Positions 16,922 through 25,598 of a stretch of DNA of 64,000 bases are shown piece after piece. Origin of the DNA: JAHEEM01 sp036396795 (GTDB lineage Bacteria > Pseudomonadota > Gammaproteobacteria > Steroidobacterales > Rariloculaceae). The stretch covers positions 1-64,000 of the forward strand of contig DASWKF010000134.1 of the NCBI GenBank assembly GCA_036396795.1. Reading direction: 5' to 3'. The notes under the pieces are model-generated. The model was not told the DNA's origin and did not search any database. It saw only the letters and a program-made list of their open reading frames with translations. The position numbers were made by a program, and so were the translations under genes. Every line of letters starts with the position of its first letter. Position 1 is the first letter of the stretch.

Positions 16922-17347
16922 TCACAGCGTTTTCGAATGCCCGGAATGCGAACTCTCGGACGGCTGTGCCTGTAGCGGATGCGGCGCAGGCGTGCCACTC
17001 GCTCCGAGCGTGAAAGCAAAATCCCCGGTCATGACATATGCGTCCCCGGAGAGCGCTCGCCAACTGACCGTATACCGACCTTCGCTCAGCGTGGGCGCGA
17101 CAACCACGAAATGTTCGCTCGCGTCGGCCGGCAGCGGGCCCACGCTCTGTTTCGACTGACCCTCCTTTTGCACGGACAACGCAGTCAATCGCACAGGTTC
17201 AGAGAAATGCAGCATGACCTCTTTGGGAGCGGCTTCGAGCACCGCTTTGTCGGCAGGGACGGACGCGGACAGCTCCGTGTGCGCGTTAGCGAGTTGCCCG
17301 ACGACAGCTAACAGTGCAGCAACATACATCGTATGTTTCGTCTTCAT
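16922..17347 (-). CDS. copC: Periplasmic copper-binding protein CopC
   Basis: The 141-residue protein has a signal peptide ending QLANA, so that mature CopC begins HTELSASVPAD with the N-terminal His that ligates Cu(II). The CopC beta-sandwich shows PKEVMLHFSEPVRL, the Tyr-Trp region EGRYTVSWRALSGDAYVMTG and the closing GDFAFTLG. A C-terminal tail HPLQAQPSESSHSGHSKTL adds His residues. The start was chosen at MKTKHTMY, nine codons inside the frame. It lies between copB (upstream, 36 bp) and the copD remnant. Confidence 0.88.
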   Translation of the reverse strand: MKTKHTMYVAALLAVVGQLANAHTELSASVPADKAVLEAAPKEVMLHFSEPVRLTALSVQKEGQSKQSVGPLPADASEHFVVVAPTLSEGRYTVSWRALSGDAYVMTGDFAFTLGASGTPAPHPLQAQPSESSHSGHSKTL

Positions 17348-17383
17348 CAAAGATTCCTTATCGATCCAATTCACCAGTCGAAC

Positions 17384-18238
17384 TCAAAACCAGAAACGCA
17401 AGCCCGCCACGAGCCGTGCATCGCTCGGATCGTCGCCGGCCGCGCGAGCGAAGTCTTCAGTCTCGCCGTACTTGCGTACCCATTCGACGCCGAAATACGG
17501 GGCGAGCTCGCGCCGGATCTCGTAACGGACGCGAAGCGCCGCCGACACGGCGGACAAGCCGTTGCCGAGCCCGCGCTCGACGTCGCGCTTGCCGTAGATA
17601 TTCGCCTCGATTCGGGCCTGCAGAACGAGCTTCTGCGTGAGCAGGAGGTCGTACGACGCGTCCAGGCGCAACGCGCTGCGGCCCGATTCGCCGAGGTAGG
17701 CCGTCGCCTCGATGTCGAACCAATACGGCGCGAGCCCCTCGATGCCGAAGGCGAGCCACTCTCGGTTCGGACCTTCGCCGCTGTCGTAACGGACGCCGAG
17801 CTGCGAGTCCCAGAAGGCCGCGAAAGCGTGGCCCCACAAAAGCTCGGTGCGAGCCTCGACGATCTCGCCGCCGTCGATATCCCCTTCGGCTTTGAGCACG
17901 GCGCGATCGTAGGTGCGCCCGTACCAAGCCTCGAGATCGTAGGGCACCGACGTGTTACCGTTCGCCCGCACCGCTTCGAGATTCTCGACGCGCAATGACG
18001 CCAGGCGTCGGGTATCCGCAAGCTCGAGCTTGCCCGGGCCGAAATCCTGACCGCCGGAGTAAGCATGCGGATCGCGCGCATCCGCCGGCGGCGAGCCGCC
18101 CTGCATCGGTCCCATGTCCATCGCGGCATCCTGAGCTGAAGCCGTGACGGCGCTGAGCAACACGGCGACCAACACCAGGCCAGCGGCTCGGTCCCGGGTG
18201 CACGTGATCGCCGGACCTGCCTTCCGCTCGCCCTTCAT
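17384..18238 (-). CDS. copB: Outer-membrane copper resistance protein CopB
   Basis: The 284-residue protein has a signal peptide (VLVAVLLSAVTASAQ), a short Met/His stretch (DAAMDMGPMQGG) and a beta-barrel domain with alternating aromatic strands, typical of CopB/PcoB. Key pieces are AWYGRTYDRAVLKAEGDIDG, RTELLWGHAFAAFWDSQLG, YFGVEWVRKYGETEDFA and the terminal aromatic LRFWF required for outer-membrane insertion. The Met-rich N-terminal region is much shorter than in Pseudomonas CopB. The start ATG at 18238 overlaps the copA stop (ATGA), so they are translationally coupled. Confidence 0.9.
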   Translation of the reverse strand: MKGERKAGPAITCTRDRAAGLVLVAVLLSAVTASAQDAAMDMGPMQGGSPPADARDPHAYSGGQDFGPGKLELADTRRLASLRVENLEAVRANGNTSVPYDLEAWYGRTYDRAVLKAEGDIDGGEIVEARTELLWGHAFAAFWDSQLGVRYDSGEGPNREWLAFGIEGLAPYWFDIEATAYLGESGRSALRLDASYDLLLTQKLVLQARIEANIYGKRDVERGLGNGLSAVSAALRVRYEIRRELAPYFGVEWVRKYGETEDFARAAGDDPSDARLVAGLRFWF

Positions 18239-20004
18239 GCGATGACCACCTGTCGAAACATGCCGGCGTCCATGTGATACAGAACGTGGCAGTGCCAAGC
18301 CCACGGGCCGAGCGCATCCGCGGTCACGAGGAAACTCACGCGCTGCGCCGGCTGCACGCTGATCGTGTGCCGCCGCGCCATGAATTCCCCGTCCGCCGCT
18401 TCGAGCTCGCTCCACATCCCGTGCAAGTGCATCGGGTGCGTCATCATCGTGTCGTTGACGAGAATCACGCGCAGGCGCTCGTTGTGCCGGAAGTGCACGG
18501 GCGTCGATTTGCCGAACTCGAGGCCGTCGAACGACCAGCTGTAGCGCTCCATGTTGCCGGTCAAGTGCAGCTCGATCTCGCGCTCCGGGGCGCGTCCGTC
18601 GAGCGGCCCGCCGATCGTGCGTAGATCCGCATAGGTGAGCACGCGCCTGCCGTTGTCGCGCAGTCCGATGCCGGGGTCGTCAAGATTCGTGCGCGGCATG
18701 TCGACGCGCATGTCGACGCTCGGGCCGTATTCCGTTCGTGCGTGGCGCGCATGCACGACGGCGGCGGCCGCGGCCATGCCGATGTGCCCGGCGTGGTCCC
18801 CCACAGCGTGCTCGGCGCCGGCGGCCATCGCAGCCCCGTCTCCATGCGGCATCGAGCCCATCATGTCGGTCATGCTGAGCCACTGGGGCTCATCGAGCGC
18901 GGGCACATCGGCCGCCATGGCGACGCGTGGCGCGAGCGTGCCGCGTGCGTAGCCCGTGCGATCCATCGACTGCGCGAAGATCGTGTAGGCGCGATCCTCG
19001 CCGGGCTCGACGATCACGTCGTAGGTCTCGCCGGGACCGATCCGGAACTCGTCGACGGTCACGGGCTCGACGTCCTGGCCGTCGACGTGGATCACGGTCA
19101 TCGCAAGCCCCGGAATGCGCACGTCAAAGAACGTCTGCGCGCCCGAGCCGATGAAGCGCAACCGCACTCGCTCTCCGGGCCGAAAGACGCCCGTCCAGTT
19201 GCCCGTCGGCGTCGTGCCGTTCATGAGGTAGGTGTAGGTGTACCCCGAAATGTCGGCGAGGTCGGTCGGGCTCATGCGCATCCGATTCCACATGCGCCGC
19301 TCGTCGACCGCGGCACCGAGACCCATGCTTGCCGCGTCTTTGAAGACCTTCCGCGCCGTCAGCTGATTGAAATTGTAGTAGTCGCTCTGCTTCTTGAGTT
19401 TCGCAAAGACCCGCATCGGGTCCTCGTCCGTCCATTCCGAGAGCTGCACGACGTAGTCGCGATCGGCTCGGATTGCATCGCCACGCGCAGGGTCGATGAC
19501 GATCGTGCCGTACATGCCCGTCTGCTCTTGAAAGCCCGAGTGCGAGTGATACCAATAGGTGCCGCTCTGGCGGACCGGAAAGCGGTAGACGAAGGTCTCG
19601 CCGGGCGCAATACCCCGATAGCTGATCCCCGGCACGCCGTCCATTTCGAACGGGAGAAGAATGCCGTGCCAGTGGACGGACGTCGGTTCGTGCAGGCGGT
19701 TCGTCACGCGCAGCGTGACCGTGTCGCCTTCCCACCAGCGCAGTACGGGAGCGGGAATCGAACCGTTGATCGTCGTTGCTACACCGGGCATGCCCGTGAA
19801 GTTGACGGGCGTTTCGTCGATCGTGAGGTTGAACTCTGTGCCCGCGAGAGTCTGCGGCGTCCCGGTGGCTGCGGGTGCCTGCGCCCATGCCCGGGGTATC
19901 CAGGGCGACAGCCCCAGCGCGACGCCACCGCCCGCCAAGCCGGCGAGGAATCGCCGCCGCGGCAAGCCCGGCTCGGGTATCCGTGTGCGGGAAGCGTGCT
20001 TCAT
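18235..20004 (-). CDS. copA: Multicopper oxidase CopA (PcoA-type, copper resistance)
   Basis: The 589-residue periplasmic Cu(I) oxidase carries a Tat signal (PRRRFLAGLAGGGVALGLS). Copper-site motifs are all present: HWHGILLPFEMDG, YWYHSHSGFQEQTG, HPMHLHGMW and the C-terminal HCHVLYHMDAGMF with the T1 Cys-His. A Met/His-rich insert (SMTDMMGSMPHGDGAAMAAG, then HAVGDHAGHIGMA) lies at about residues 370-410, as in PcoA/CopA. It starts at MKHASRTR; the frame extends to 20076. First gene of copABC(D), divergent from copRS. Symbol copA is shared by convention with the unrelated P-type ATPase in this window. Confidence 0.94.
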   Translation of the reverse strand: MKHASRTRIPEPGLPRRRFLAGLAGGGVALGLSPWIPRAWAQAPAATGTPQTLAGTEFNLTIDETPVNFTGMPGVATTINGSIPAPVLRWWEGDTVTLRVTNRLHEPTSVHWHGILLPFEMDGVPGISYRGIAPGETFVYRFPVRQSGTYWYHSHSGFQEQTGMYGTIVIDPARGDAIRADRDYVVQLSEWTDEDPMRVFAKLKKQSDYYNFNQLTARKVFKDAASMGLGAAVDERRMWNRMRMSPTDLADISGYTYTYLMNGTTPTGNWTGVFRPGERVRLRFIGSGAQTFFDVRIPGLAMTVIHVDGQDVEPVTVDEFRIGPGETYDVIVEPGEDRAYTIFAQSMDRTGYARGTLAPRVAMAADVPALDEPQWLSMTDMMGSMPHGDGAAMAAGAEHAVGDHAGHIGMAAAAAVVHARHARTEYGPSVDMRVDMPRTNLDDPGIGLRDNGRRVLTYADLRTIGGPLDGRAPEREIELHLTGNMERYSWSFDGLEFGKSTPVHFRHNERLRVILVNDTMMTHPMHLHGMWSELEAADGEFMARRHTISVQPAQRVSFLVTADALGPWAWHCHVLYHMDAGMFRQVVIA

Positions 20005-20124
20005 GTCGGTCCTCAGGCGGCGGCACCGCGCGTCGTGTCTTGCAAACCCACGCCGCGGGGGCTCTCGAGCGATCACATTAGCGACGGGGCACTGTCGGAC
20101 GCGTGACGCGTGGATTACAGTGGC

Positions 20125-20141
20125 GTCATCGTCCTGTCATC
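20125..20141. promoter_or_regulatory. Possible CopR/CusR operator between copA and copR
   Basis: Two direct copies of GTCATC lie 11 bp apart (20125-20130 and 20136-20141) in the 172-bp divergent region between copA and the response regulator gene. OmpR-class regulators bind tandem half-sites with one-turn spacing. A GATTACA just upstream (20113-20119) resembles half of known cop boxes. The assignment rests on position and repeat spacing only. Confidence 0.35.
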
Positions 20142-20176
20142 TTGCTAACAGCGCCGCCCGCGTACCGTCGTCCCGA

Positions 20177-20860
20177 ATGAAGATCCTGATCGTCGAAGAC
20201 GAAGCGAAAACCGCTGCATACCTCCAGCAGGGGCTGAGCGAAGCCGGCTTCGTCGTGGACGTCGCCCGCAACGGCTTGGACGGACACCATCTGGCCATGA
20301 CCGAGCGATACGACCTGATCGTCCTCGACGTCATGCTTCCGGACATCGACGGTTGGCGCATTCTCAAGGCGCTGCGCGAGGCGGGCGGCAAGGCACCAGT
20401 TCTGTTTCTCACGGCTCGCGATACGGTGAATGATCGCGTCAAGGGCTTGGATCTCGGTGCGGACGACTACCTCGTCAAGCCTTTTGCGTTCGCGGAGCTC
20501 TTGGCGCGCGTGCGCACGCTGCTTCGTCGCGGCGCGAGCCCGGCGTTCGAAACGACGCTCGCCGTCGCCGATCTCGAGCTCGACCTGATGCGCCGCCGCG
20601 TGACACGCGCCGGACAGCGCATCCCGCTCACGGCTAAAGAGTTCGCGCTGCTCGAGCTCCTGATCCGCCACCGCGATGAAGTCCTGCCGCGCTCGCTGAT
20701 CGCGTCCCAGGTGTGGGACATGAATTTCGACAGCGACACGAACGTCATCGATGTCGCCATTCGGCGGCTGCGCGCGAAGATCGACGATGCGTTCGACCGA
20801 AAGCTCATCCAAACCGTACGCGGTATGGGCTACATGCTCGACGCGTCGGGCGAGGCATAG
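20177..20860 (+). CDS. copR: Heavy-metal response regulator (CopR/CusR type)
   Basis: This is a 227-residue OmpR-family regulator. The receiver domain has MKILIVEDEAKTAAYLQQGL, the phospho-acceptor Asp in DLIVLDVMLPDIDG (about residue 51) and Lys in ADDYLVKPF. The winged-helix DNA-binding domain includes LTAKEFALLELLIRHRDEV and FDSDTNVIDVAIRRLRAKID, typical of the CusR/CopR/SilR group. The ATG at 20177 was chosen at the start of the conserved receiver domain although the frame is open from 19661. It is divergent from copA and 6 bp before the sensor kinase. Confidence 0.92.
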   Translation: MKILIVEDEAKTAAYLQQGLSEAGFVVDVARNGLDGHHLAMTERYDLIVLDVMLPDIDGWRILKALREAGGKAPVLFLTARDTVNDRVKGLDLGADDYLVKPFAFAELLARVRTLLRRGASPAFETTLAVADLELDLMRRRVTRAGQRIPLTAKEFALLELLIRHRDEVLPRSLIASQVWDMNFDSDTNVIDVAIRRLRAKIDDAFDRKLIQTVRGMGYMLDASGEA

Positions 20861-20866
20861 CGGCTC

Positions 20867-22273
20867 ATGCGTCGTCCCCTATCCCTCGCCTCCCGCCTGA
20901 CGCTGTTCTTCGGCATCGCAGCCGCGATCGTTTTTCCCATCTTCGGATGGGTCATCAGCGAGTCGATGGAGCGGCATTTCGAAGAGGGGGACACGGAAGA
21001 GCTCGAGCTCATTGCCGATGCCATCGAGGGCGCGCTATCCGCCGTCCACTCGGCCGGCGGCTTGGCGCCGGTCGAGCAGAGATTCGACGATATCCTGATC
21101 GGCCATCACAGCGCCTCCCTGTATATCGCCGATGCCGACGCCCGAACTGTTTATGCCAGCAGCGCGGGTCCCGATCTATCGGGCGCTGCGCAAGCCACCG
21201 AGGCGGCCCCCGAGGACGATCCAGTTCGCCGCTGGAGCGACGCGGATCACAGCTACCGCGTGCTGACCCGGCGTTTACGCCCCGGCCCGATCGGCGACAA
21301 GGATTACATCATCGCCGTCGCAGTCCCGATCGATTTTCACCTTCAATTCCTGGCATCGTTCCAGCGGACCTTGTGGCTCATGATCGCAAGCAGCATCGCC
21401 GTGATGAGCCTCATGGGCTGGATCGCCGTGCGCCAAGGCCACGCCCCGCTCAGAGACATCGTGGCCAGGATGCGTCGCATCAGCGCCGATAAGCTCGAGA
21501 GCGTCATTCCTCCAGATACTGTCCCTCGAGAGCTGTCCGCTCTGGCGGAGTCCTTCAACGACATGCTTGGGCGCGTCGATGAGGCGTTTCGGCGGCTCTC
21601 GCATTTCAACGCCGACATCGCGCACGAGCTGCGCACGCCGATCACGAACTTGATGACCCAAACGCAGGTCGCGCTCTCTCGGGCACGCACGATCGATGAA
21701 TACCGCGAGATCCTCTATTCGAACATGGAGGAGTACGAGCGCATGGCGCAGATGATCGGCGATATGCTCTTTCTCGCGCAGACGGACAACGGTGCGCGCA
21801 AGGCGGAGGCGTCGGTCGTCGATCTCGACGCGGAAGCGCATGGCCTGTTCGAGTACTACGAAGGCTGGGCCGAGGAACGCGGCGTCACGCTGAAGCTCAA
21901 AGGCACCGCCAAAGTCACGGGCGATCGCTTGATGCTGCAGCGCGCGCTCGGGAATCTCCTTTCGAACGCCATCCGTCACACGGCTGCCGGACGAACCGTG
22001 CACGTGAAGCTTGCCGCGACGGAGGACGGCAGTGTCCGCGTAACGGTCGAGAACCCGGGCGCAGAGATACCGCCCGAGCACCTGCCGAAGCTGTTCGACC
22101 GGTTCTATCGTGTCGACGCATCGCGGCAGCGCAGCGGGGAAGGCGCCGGGCTTGGACTCGCGATCGTTAAGTCGATCGTCGATGCCCACGGTGGGAAGAT
22201 CGAGGTCACTTCGGCCGACGGCCGCACCGCGTTTCAGGTCGTCCTGCCGGACCAGGCCGTGCCCGAGCTCTAG
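20867..22273 (+). CDS. copS: Heavy-metal sensor histidine kinase (CopS/CusS type)
   Basis: The 468-residue membrane kinase has TM1 at about 13-31, a periplasmic sensor region with few Cys/Met, TM2 at about 165-185, HAMP, HisKA with the phosphorylated His in FNADIAHELRTPITNL, N-box LGNLLSNAIRHTAAG, and G-boxes GEGAGLGLAIVKSIVDAHGG. It belongs to the TIGR01386-like metal sensor family and phosphorylates the adjacent CopR. The periplasmic loop carries a His (GHHSASLY) that might sense copper. Its 3' end overlaps the convergent dehydrogenase gene by 4 bp. Confidence 0.9.
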   Translation: MRRPLSLASRLTLFFGIAAAIVFPIFGWVISESMERHFEEGDTEELELIADAIEGALSAVHSAGGLAPVEQRFDDILIGHHSASLYIADADARTVYASSAGPDLSGAAQATEAAPEDDPVRRWSDADHSYRVLTRRLRPGPIGDKDYIIAVAVPIDFHLQFLASFQRTLWLMIASSIAVMSLMGWIAVRQGHAPLRDIVARMRRISADKLESVIPPDTVPRELSALAESFNDMLGRVDEAFRRLSHFNADIAHELRTPITNLMTQTQVALSRARTIDEYREILYSNMEEYERMAQMIGDMLFLAQTDNGARKAEASVVDLDAEAHGLFEYYEGWAEERGVTLKLKGTAKVTGDRLMLQRALGNLLSNAIRHTAAGRTVHVKLAATEDGSVRVTVENPGAEIPPEHLPKLFDRFYRVDASRQRSGEGAGLGLAIVKSIVDAHGGKIEVTSADGRTAFQVVLPDQAVPEL

Positions 22274-23304
22274 CTCGCGGTCGGCCCGGCGACGACGTTC
22301 TGGGGCGTGCCGGCGAGAAAGCCACGGATGTTCTCGACAGTCGTGCTTACGATCCGATCGACGGCCTCGCGCGTGTTGAATGCGCTATGCGGCGTCACGA
22401 TGACGTTCGGCATCCGCAGCAGCACGTGGTTGGCGACGAGATTGCGCAGGTCATATTGATCGCAAAAGAACGAGCAGATGAGCTCAGCCTCCTCGCGGAT
22501 CATCGGCTCGTCCGGGAGCACGTCGAGGCCTGCCGCAGCGACTTTGCCGCTCGTGAGCGCCTGAATCAGTGCGCGCGTATCGATGAGATCACCGCGGGCG
22601 GTGTTGATGATGACCACGCCGTCCTTCATTCGCGCGAACGCCTGCGGCGAAAGGAGTCGACGCGTCTCGGGCAGCGACGGCACGTGCAGCGTGATCACGT
22701 CTGCGAGACGCCATAGCTCGTCCAGCGCGACATAGCGAAAATCCGCGGATCGCGCAAACCGGGCGTCCTCGACGATATCGACGGCGACGACTTCCATGCC
22801 GAAGCCCTTCGCGATGCGCACGACGTGCCGGCCGATGCTGCCCGTTCCGATTACGCCAAGGACCTTGCCGGCAAGATCGAAGCCCTGCAAGCCTTCGGGC
22901 GAGAAGTGTCCGCGCTGGGCGCGCTCGATCGCCTCTGGAAGCCGGTGGCTCAATGCAAGCAGCAGCGCAAATACGTGCTCAGCCACGGTATTCTCGCCGT
23001 AGCTGGGCACATTGCTGACGGTGACGCCATGCGCTGCACAATAAGCCGTGTCGATATGGTCGAATCCGGTGGAGCGGGTCGCGACGAGCTTGAGCTGTAG
23101 CAGCTGCTCGAGCGCGGGCCGATCGGGCGCCGAGTAAACGAAAGTAGAAACTACATCGGCGTCAGCAAATTCCGCGGCGTTGTCCGAGCGCAAGGGCTTT
23201 TCGGTCACGGCGAGCTCGTGTGAACCGGCAAGCGCCTCGAAGGCCGCGACCTCGCGATGCTCAGCTTCAAAAACGACTATCTTCACGTCTCGCTCTCCGG
23301 TCAT
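22270..23304 (-). CDS. D-isomer specific 2-hydroxyacid dehydrogenase (D-lactate dehydrogenase-like)
   Basis: The 344-residue NAD-dependent enzyme reduces 2-oxoacids to D-2-hydroxyacids. It shows STGFDHIDTAYCAAHGVTVS, the catalytic Arg/Glu/His set (NTARGDLIDT, DEPMI, TPHSAFNTREA), and the Rossmann motif GTGSIGRHVVRIAKGFGMEV. The extra segment SFFCDQYDLRNLVANHVLLR near the end resembles LdhA-type D-lactate dehydrogenases. It lies 34 bp after the small exported protein gene and may be in one transcript with glgC, giving a fermentative outlet next to a glycogen gene. A GTG six codons in is an alternative start. Confidence 0.88.
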   Translation of the reverse strand: MTGERDVKIVVFEAEHREVAAFEALAGSHELAVTEKPLRSDNAAEFADADVVSTFVYSAPDRPALEQLLQLKLVATRSTGFDHIDTAYCAAHGVTVSNVPSYGENTVAEHVFALLLALSHRLPEAIERAQRGHFSPEGLQGFDLAGKVLGVIGTGSIGRHVVRIAKGFGMEVVAVDIVEDARFARSADFRYVALDELWRLADVITLHVPSLPETRRLLSPQAFARMKDGVVIINTARGDLIDTRALIQALTSGKVAAAGLDVLPDEPMIREEAELICSFFCDQYDLRNLVANHVLLRMPNVIVTPHSAFNTREAVDRIVSTTVENIRGFLAGTPQNVVAGPTAS

Positions 23305-23338
23305 CGGTCATCGGTCGAGGATGGGAACCGATTCCTCC

Positions 23339-23665
23339 TCACCGCGTTTGATGGCGATAGGAAAAATCCAGCCGAATCGGGTCGACGTCCGCGCTCTCGA
23401 TACGCGCTCCGTCGGACGCGTTGAATACGGCCACCATGACATGGTAAGCGTGCTCGCCGCGCGGGATACCGCCGTGCATCGTCGGCTCGGGATGTTCCTT
23501 GGGATGCCCTTGGATCAGGGCGGCTGGAAAGACCCCGAGATAGACCGTGATGCCGCCGGCTGTTCGAGAGCTACTGACATCCGCTGCGACCGCGGCCTCG
23601 GACGGCGCAAGCGTCAATGCCATGGTCACGGCAAAAACGACTCTGCAGATCCTCAGCGCGTTCAT
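23339..23665 (-). CDS. Small exported protein of unknown function, possibly C-terminally truncated
   Basis: The 108-residue protein has a signal peptide (VVFAVTMALTLAPSEAAVAA). The mature part has GGITVYLGVFPAALIQGHP, then HPEPTMHGGIPRGEHAYHVM, with several His and Met residues, and ends shortly after GARIESADV. I recall longer periplasmic proteins with this His-Gly-Gly pattern in metal-related loci, which continue past this point, so the last 13 residues may come from a frameshift or truncation. It lies 82 bp after glgC. A longer frame to 23770 overlaps glgC and is not used. Confidence 0.6.
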   Translation of the reverse strand: MNALRICRVVFAVTMALTLAPSEAAVAADVSSSRTAGGITVYLGVFPAALIQGHPKEHPEPTMHGGIPRGEHAYHVMVAVFNASDGARIESADVDPIRLDFSYRHQTR

Positions 23666-23747
23666 CGCCAGCGAGCTCCAGACGGCGGTCCCGGGTCGAA
23701 TCGCGGCTTCCTTGACAGCCTCGCCAGATTCTCGAGTCCGCGCTCGC

Positions 23748-25013
23748 TCATGCCATCGCACCTTCACCAACGAGCGTGGTGGCCGGCCGCGTGAACCGCG
23801 TTTGAAAGTGCTCCTGGGTAACGATAGCCGGTGGGACTGCGTCGCTGAAATCCTTGCGGCGCGCCGTCCGATCGATCACGGTGCCGTCGGGAATGTGGCA
23901 GCCACGATCGACGATCGCGCCCTGGAGACGGCAATGCCGGCCGATCACTGCTCCCGGCAAAATCACCGATTCCGTGACCTCGGAACGCGGCGACACTCTC
24001 ACGTCCGCAAACAGGACTGAACGGCGCACCGTTGCCCCTTGGATCGCGCAACGACCAGCCACCAGTGAGCGTTCGAGCCGGTCCGCGGACTTGTGCACGA
24101 CATAACGAAGGATGGATCGCTCTGTCGAAGCCGCTCTCAATGGCCAACTCGGGTCATCGATACGCAGGCCCGCACTGGGATCGAGGAGATCGAGGTGTGC
24201 GCGCCAATAGGCCGTGGGCGTCCCGATATCGCGCCAGTAGCCGGGTCGGTGCTCGTCTCCGCGGAATGGATAGGCGAACACGCGAGCCCGGTCGATCAGG
24301 TCCGGCAGAATGTCGCAGCCGAAATCGTGACGCGAGACGCTCGAGGCAGCATCCCGCCTGAGCACGCTGGCCAGAAAATGGGTATCGAACACGTAGATTC
24401 CCATCGACGCCAGTAGCCGTCCAGTCGCGCTCGGCGATACTTCGTGCAAGGTCTTCGGCTTTTCCACGAAGCGACATATGCGGCCGTCGTCGTCAAGGGA
24501 CATGATTCCGAAGTGGTGCGCCTCTTCAGCGGCGACTTCGACGCATCCGACCGTGACATCGGCATTGTGCCGGACGTGGTGCGCGAGCAGGGGTCGGTAA
24601 TCCATCTTGTAGATGTGATCGCCCGCGAGGACCAGCACGAGGTCAGCCCGCGATTCTCCGATGGTGTCCAGGTTACGGAACACGGCATCGGCCGTTCCGA
24701 GGTAGCCCCGCCCAGGCGCCCGTTCTTCGGCCGCCCACGGCGTGATGAAGTGCTCCCGGTCGGTAACCACATCCCGCCAGACACGGCTGATGTGCCCTAA
24801 CAACGCTTCGGGCTTGTGCTGTGTCGCGACTCCGACGTGCACGATCCCCGAGTTTACGCAGTTCGACAGAGAGAAATCGATGCTTCGGTACGCGCCACCA
24901 AACGGTATCGCCGGCTTGCAAACATGACGCGTCAGTGCGCCGAGCCGGGTCCCCTTCCCTCCCGCGAGGACCACCGCGACCGCGCTCGCGGCAGCGCTGC
25001 TGGCTTCGATCAT
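23748..25013 (-). CDS. glgC: Glucose-1-phosphate adenylyltransferase (ADP-glucose pyrophosphorylase)
   Basis: The 421-residue enzyme makes ADP-glucose for glycogen synthesis. The nucleotide-binding start reads VVLAGGKGTRLGALTRHVCK, then PFGGAYRSIDFSLSNCVNSG; the catalytic Asp lies in GDHIYKMDY, and the glucose-1-phosphate site in FVEKP. A C-terminal left-handed beta-helix (GRCAIQGATVRRSVLFADV) is present. The ATG beginning MIEASS was chosen. The gene is the first after a MerR-type promoter identical in design to that of the copper operon, which is unusual for glgC. No glgA or glgB is seen nearby. Confidence 0.94.
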   Translation of the reverse strand: MIEASSAAASAVAVVLAGGKGTRLGALTRHVCKPAIPFGGAYRSIDFSLSNCVNSGIVHVGVATQHKPEALLGHISRVWRDVVTDREHFITPWAAEERAPGRGYLGTADAVFRNLDTIGESRADLVLVLAGDHIYKMDYRPLLAHHVRHNADVTVGCVEVAAEEAHHFGIMSLDDDGRICRFVEKPKTLHEVSPSATGRLLASMGIYVFDTHFLASVLRRDAASSVSRHDFGCDILPDLIDRARVFAYPFRGDEHRPGYWRDIGTPTAYWRAHLDLLDPSAGLRIDDPSWPLRAASTERSILRYVVHKSADRLERSLVAGRCAIQGATVRRSVLFADVRVSPRSEVTESVILPGAVIGRHCRLQGAIVDRGCHIPDGTVIDRTARRKDFSDAVPPAIVTQEHFQTRFTRPATTLVGEGAMA

Positions 25014-25073
25014 TGTTGTCCGCTCCGAGCAGGTCGCACGTTGAGAACGTACTACGCGGCGCATGTTGCGTGG

Positions 25074-25091
25074 CATCCGAACTTGTACGTA
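25074..25091 (-). promoter_or_regulatory. Conserved downstream box of the MerR-type promoter (glgC)
   Basis: Minus strand TACGTACAAGTTCGGATG, 40 bases from the start of the -35 box. It is shared with the copper-operon and merR2 leaders. A second shared piece, TACGTTCTC, follows at 25043-25051 and recurs in the merR2 leader at 26060-26068. Confidence 0.45.
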
Positions 25092-25099
25092 TCGAGGGG

Positions 25100-25131
25100 A
25101 GCGTACAAGCTATACGTTACAGTCAAGTCAA
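25100..25131 (-). promoter_or_regulatory. MerR-type promoter/operator of glgC
   Basis: Minus strand: -35 TTGACT (25131-25126), 20-bp spacer TGACTGTAACGTATAGCTTG, -10 TACGCT (25105-25100). It is the closest match to the merR1 promoter. The predicted start lies near 25092, about 80 bases before the glgC ATG. Confidence 0.68.
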
Positions 25132-25177
25132 GAGCGTGACCCGATAATCTCGTCTGGGTAGGAGCACGAGCGCACCT

Positions 25178-25447
25178 TCAGGCAGCTCTCCTCGAGCGAG
25201 CCGCAAAGACGTTGTAAAGCGGCACCCAGATCAGCGCGACGTACCAGCCGTAGGAGTAACTTTCGAGGAGACCGAGCAGAAAGCTGCTCCAACTGATCCA
25301 CTCGAACCCCGGAAGAAGCCGGCGCCACGCCTCGAACATTGCATGCTGCGGAAACAGCAGGTCGAAGAGAACGCAGAGCACGAAGGAAATCGCCAGGAGC
25401 AGGCTCGTGGCATTTCCGACCGCCGGCAGTGACAACGTTTGTCTCAT
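25178..25447 (-). CDS. DUF5676 family small membrane protein
   Basis: The 89-residue protein has two TM helices (about 11-31 and 50-80). It contains the features I associate with DUF5676: an early NATSLLLAISFVLCVLFDLL, then LLPGFEWISWSSFLLGLLES and YGWYVALIWVPLYNVF. The family is common next to copper and mercury resistance genes and has no known function. A GGAG-type ribosome binding site (TCCAAGGAGCTGATC) precedes the ATG. It follows merR2 and the broken YHS gene on the same strand. Confidence 0.75.
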   Translation of the reverse strand: MRQTLSLPAVGNATSLLLAISFVLCVLFDLLFPQHAMFEAWRRLLPGFEWISWSSFLLGLLESYSYGWYVALIWVPLYNVFAARSRRAA

Positions 25448-25471
25448 GATCAGCTCCTTGGAGGATTGCGG

Positions 25472-25598
25472 CTACTTGAGATGCCATTCCGGATCGGCGT
25501 CGAACTGGTCGAGGCACTTTCGTGAGCAGAAGCATACGCACGCCTTCCATACGAGCCTCCAGACTGTCTTCTGCTTCGGATCTCCTGGGCTCGCTGAG
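25472..25598 (-). pseudogene. Frameshifted YHS-domain protein remnant
   Basis: Directly after the merR2 stop, one minus frame reads EAEDSLEARMEGVR. After a one-base shift the next frame reads VCFCSRKCLDQFDADPEWHL and stops at 25472. FCSxxCxxxFDADP is the C-terminal half of the YHS metal-binding domain. The two pieces join naturally (EGVR + CFCSRKC), so a single indel appears to have broken the gene. The expected N-terminal Cys motif is missing. YHS proteins often accompany Cu+ ATPases. Confidence 0.5.

Noticed and set aside
18742..20106. 454-codon plus-strand frame
   Set aside because: Antisense to the multicopper oxidase; no recognisable domain.
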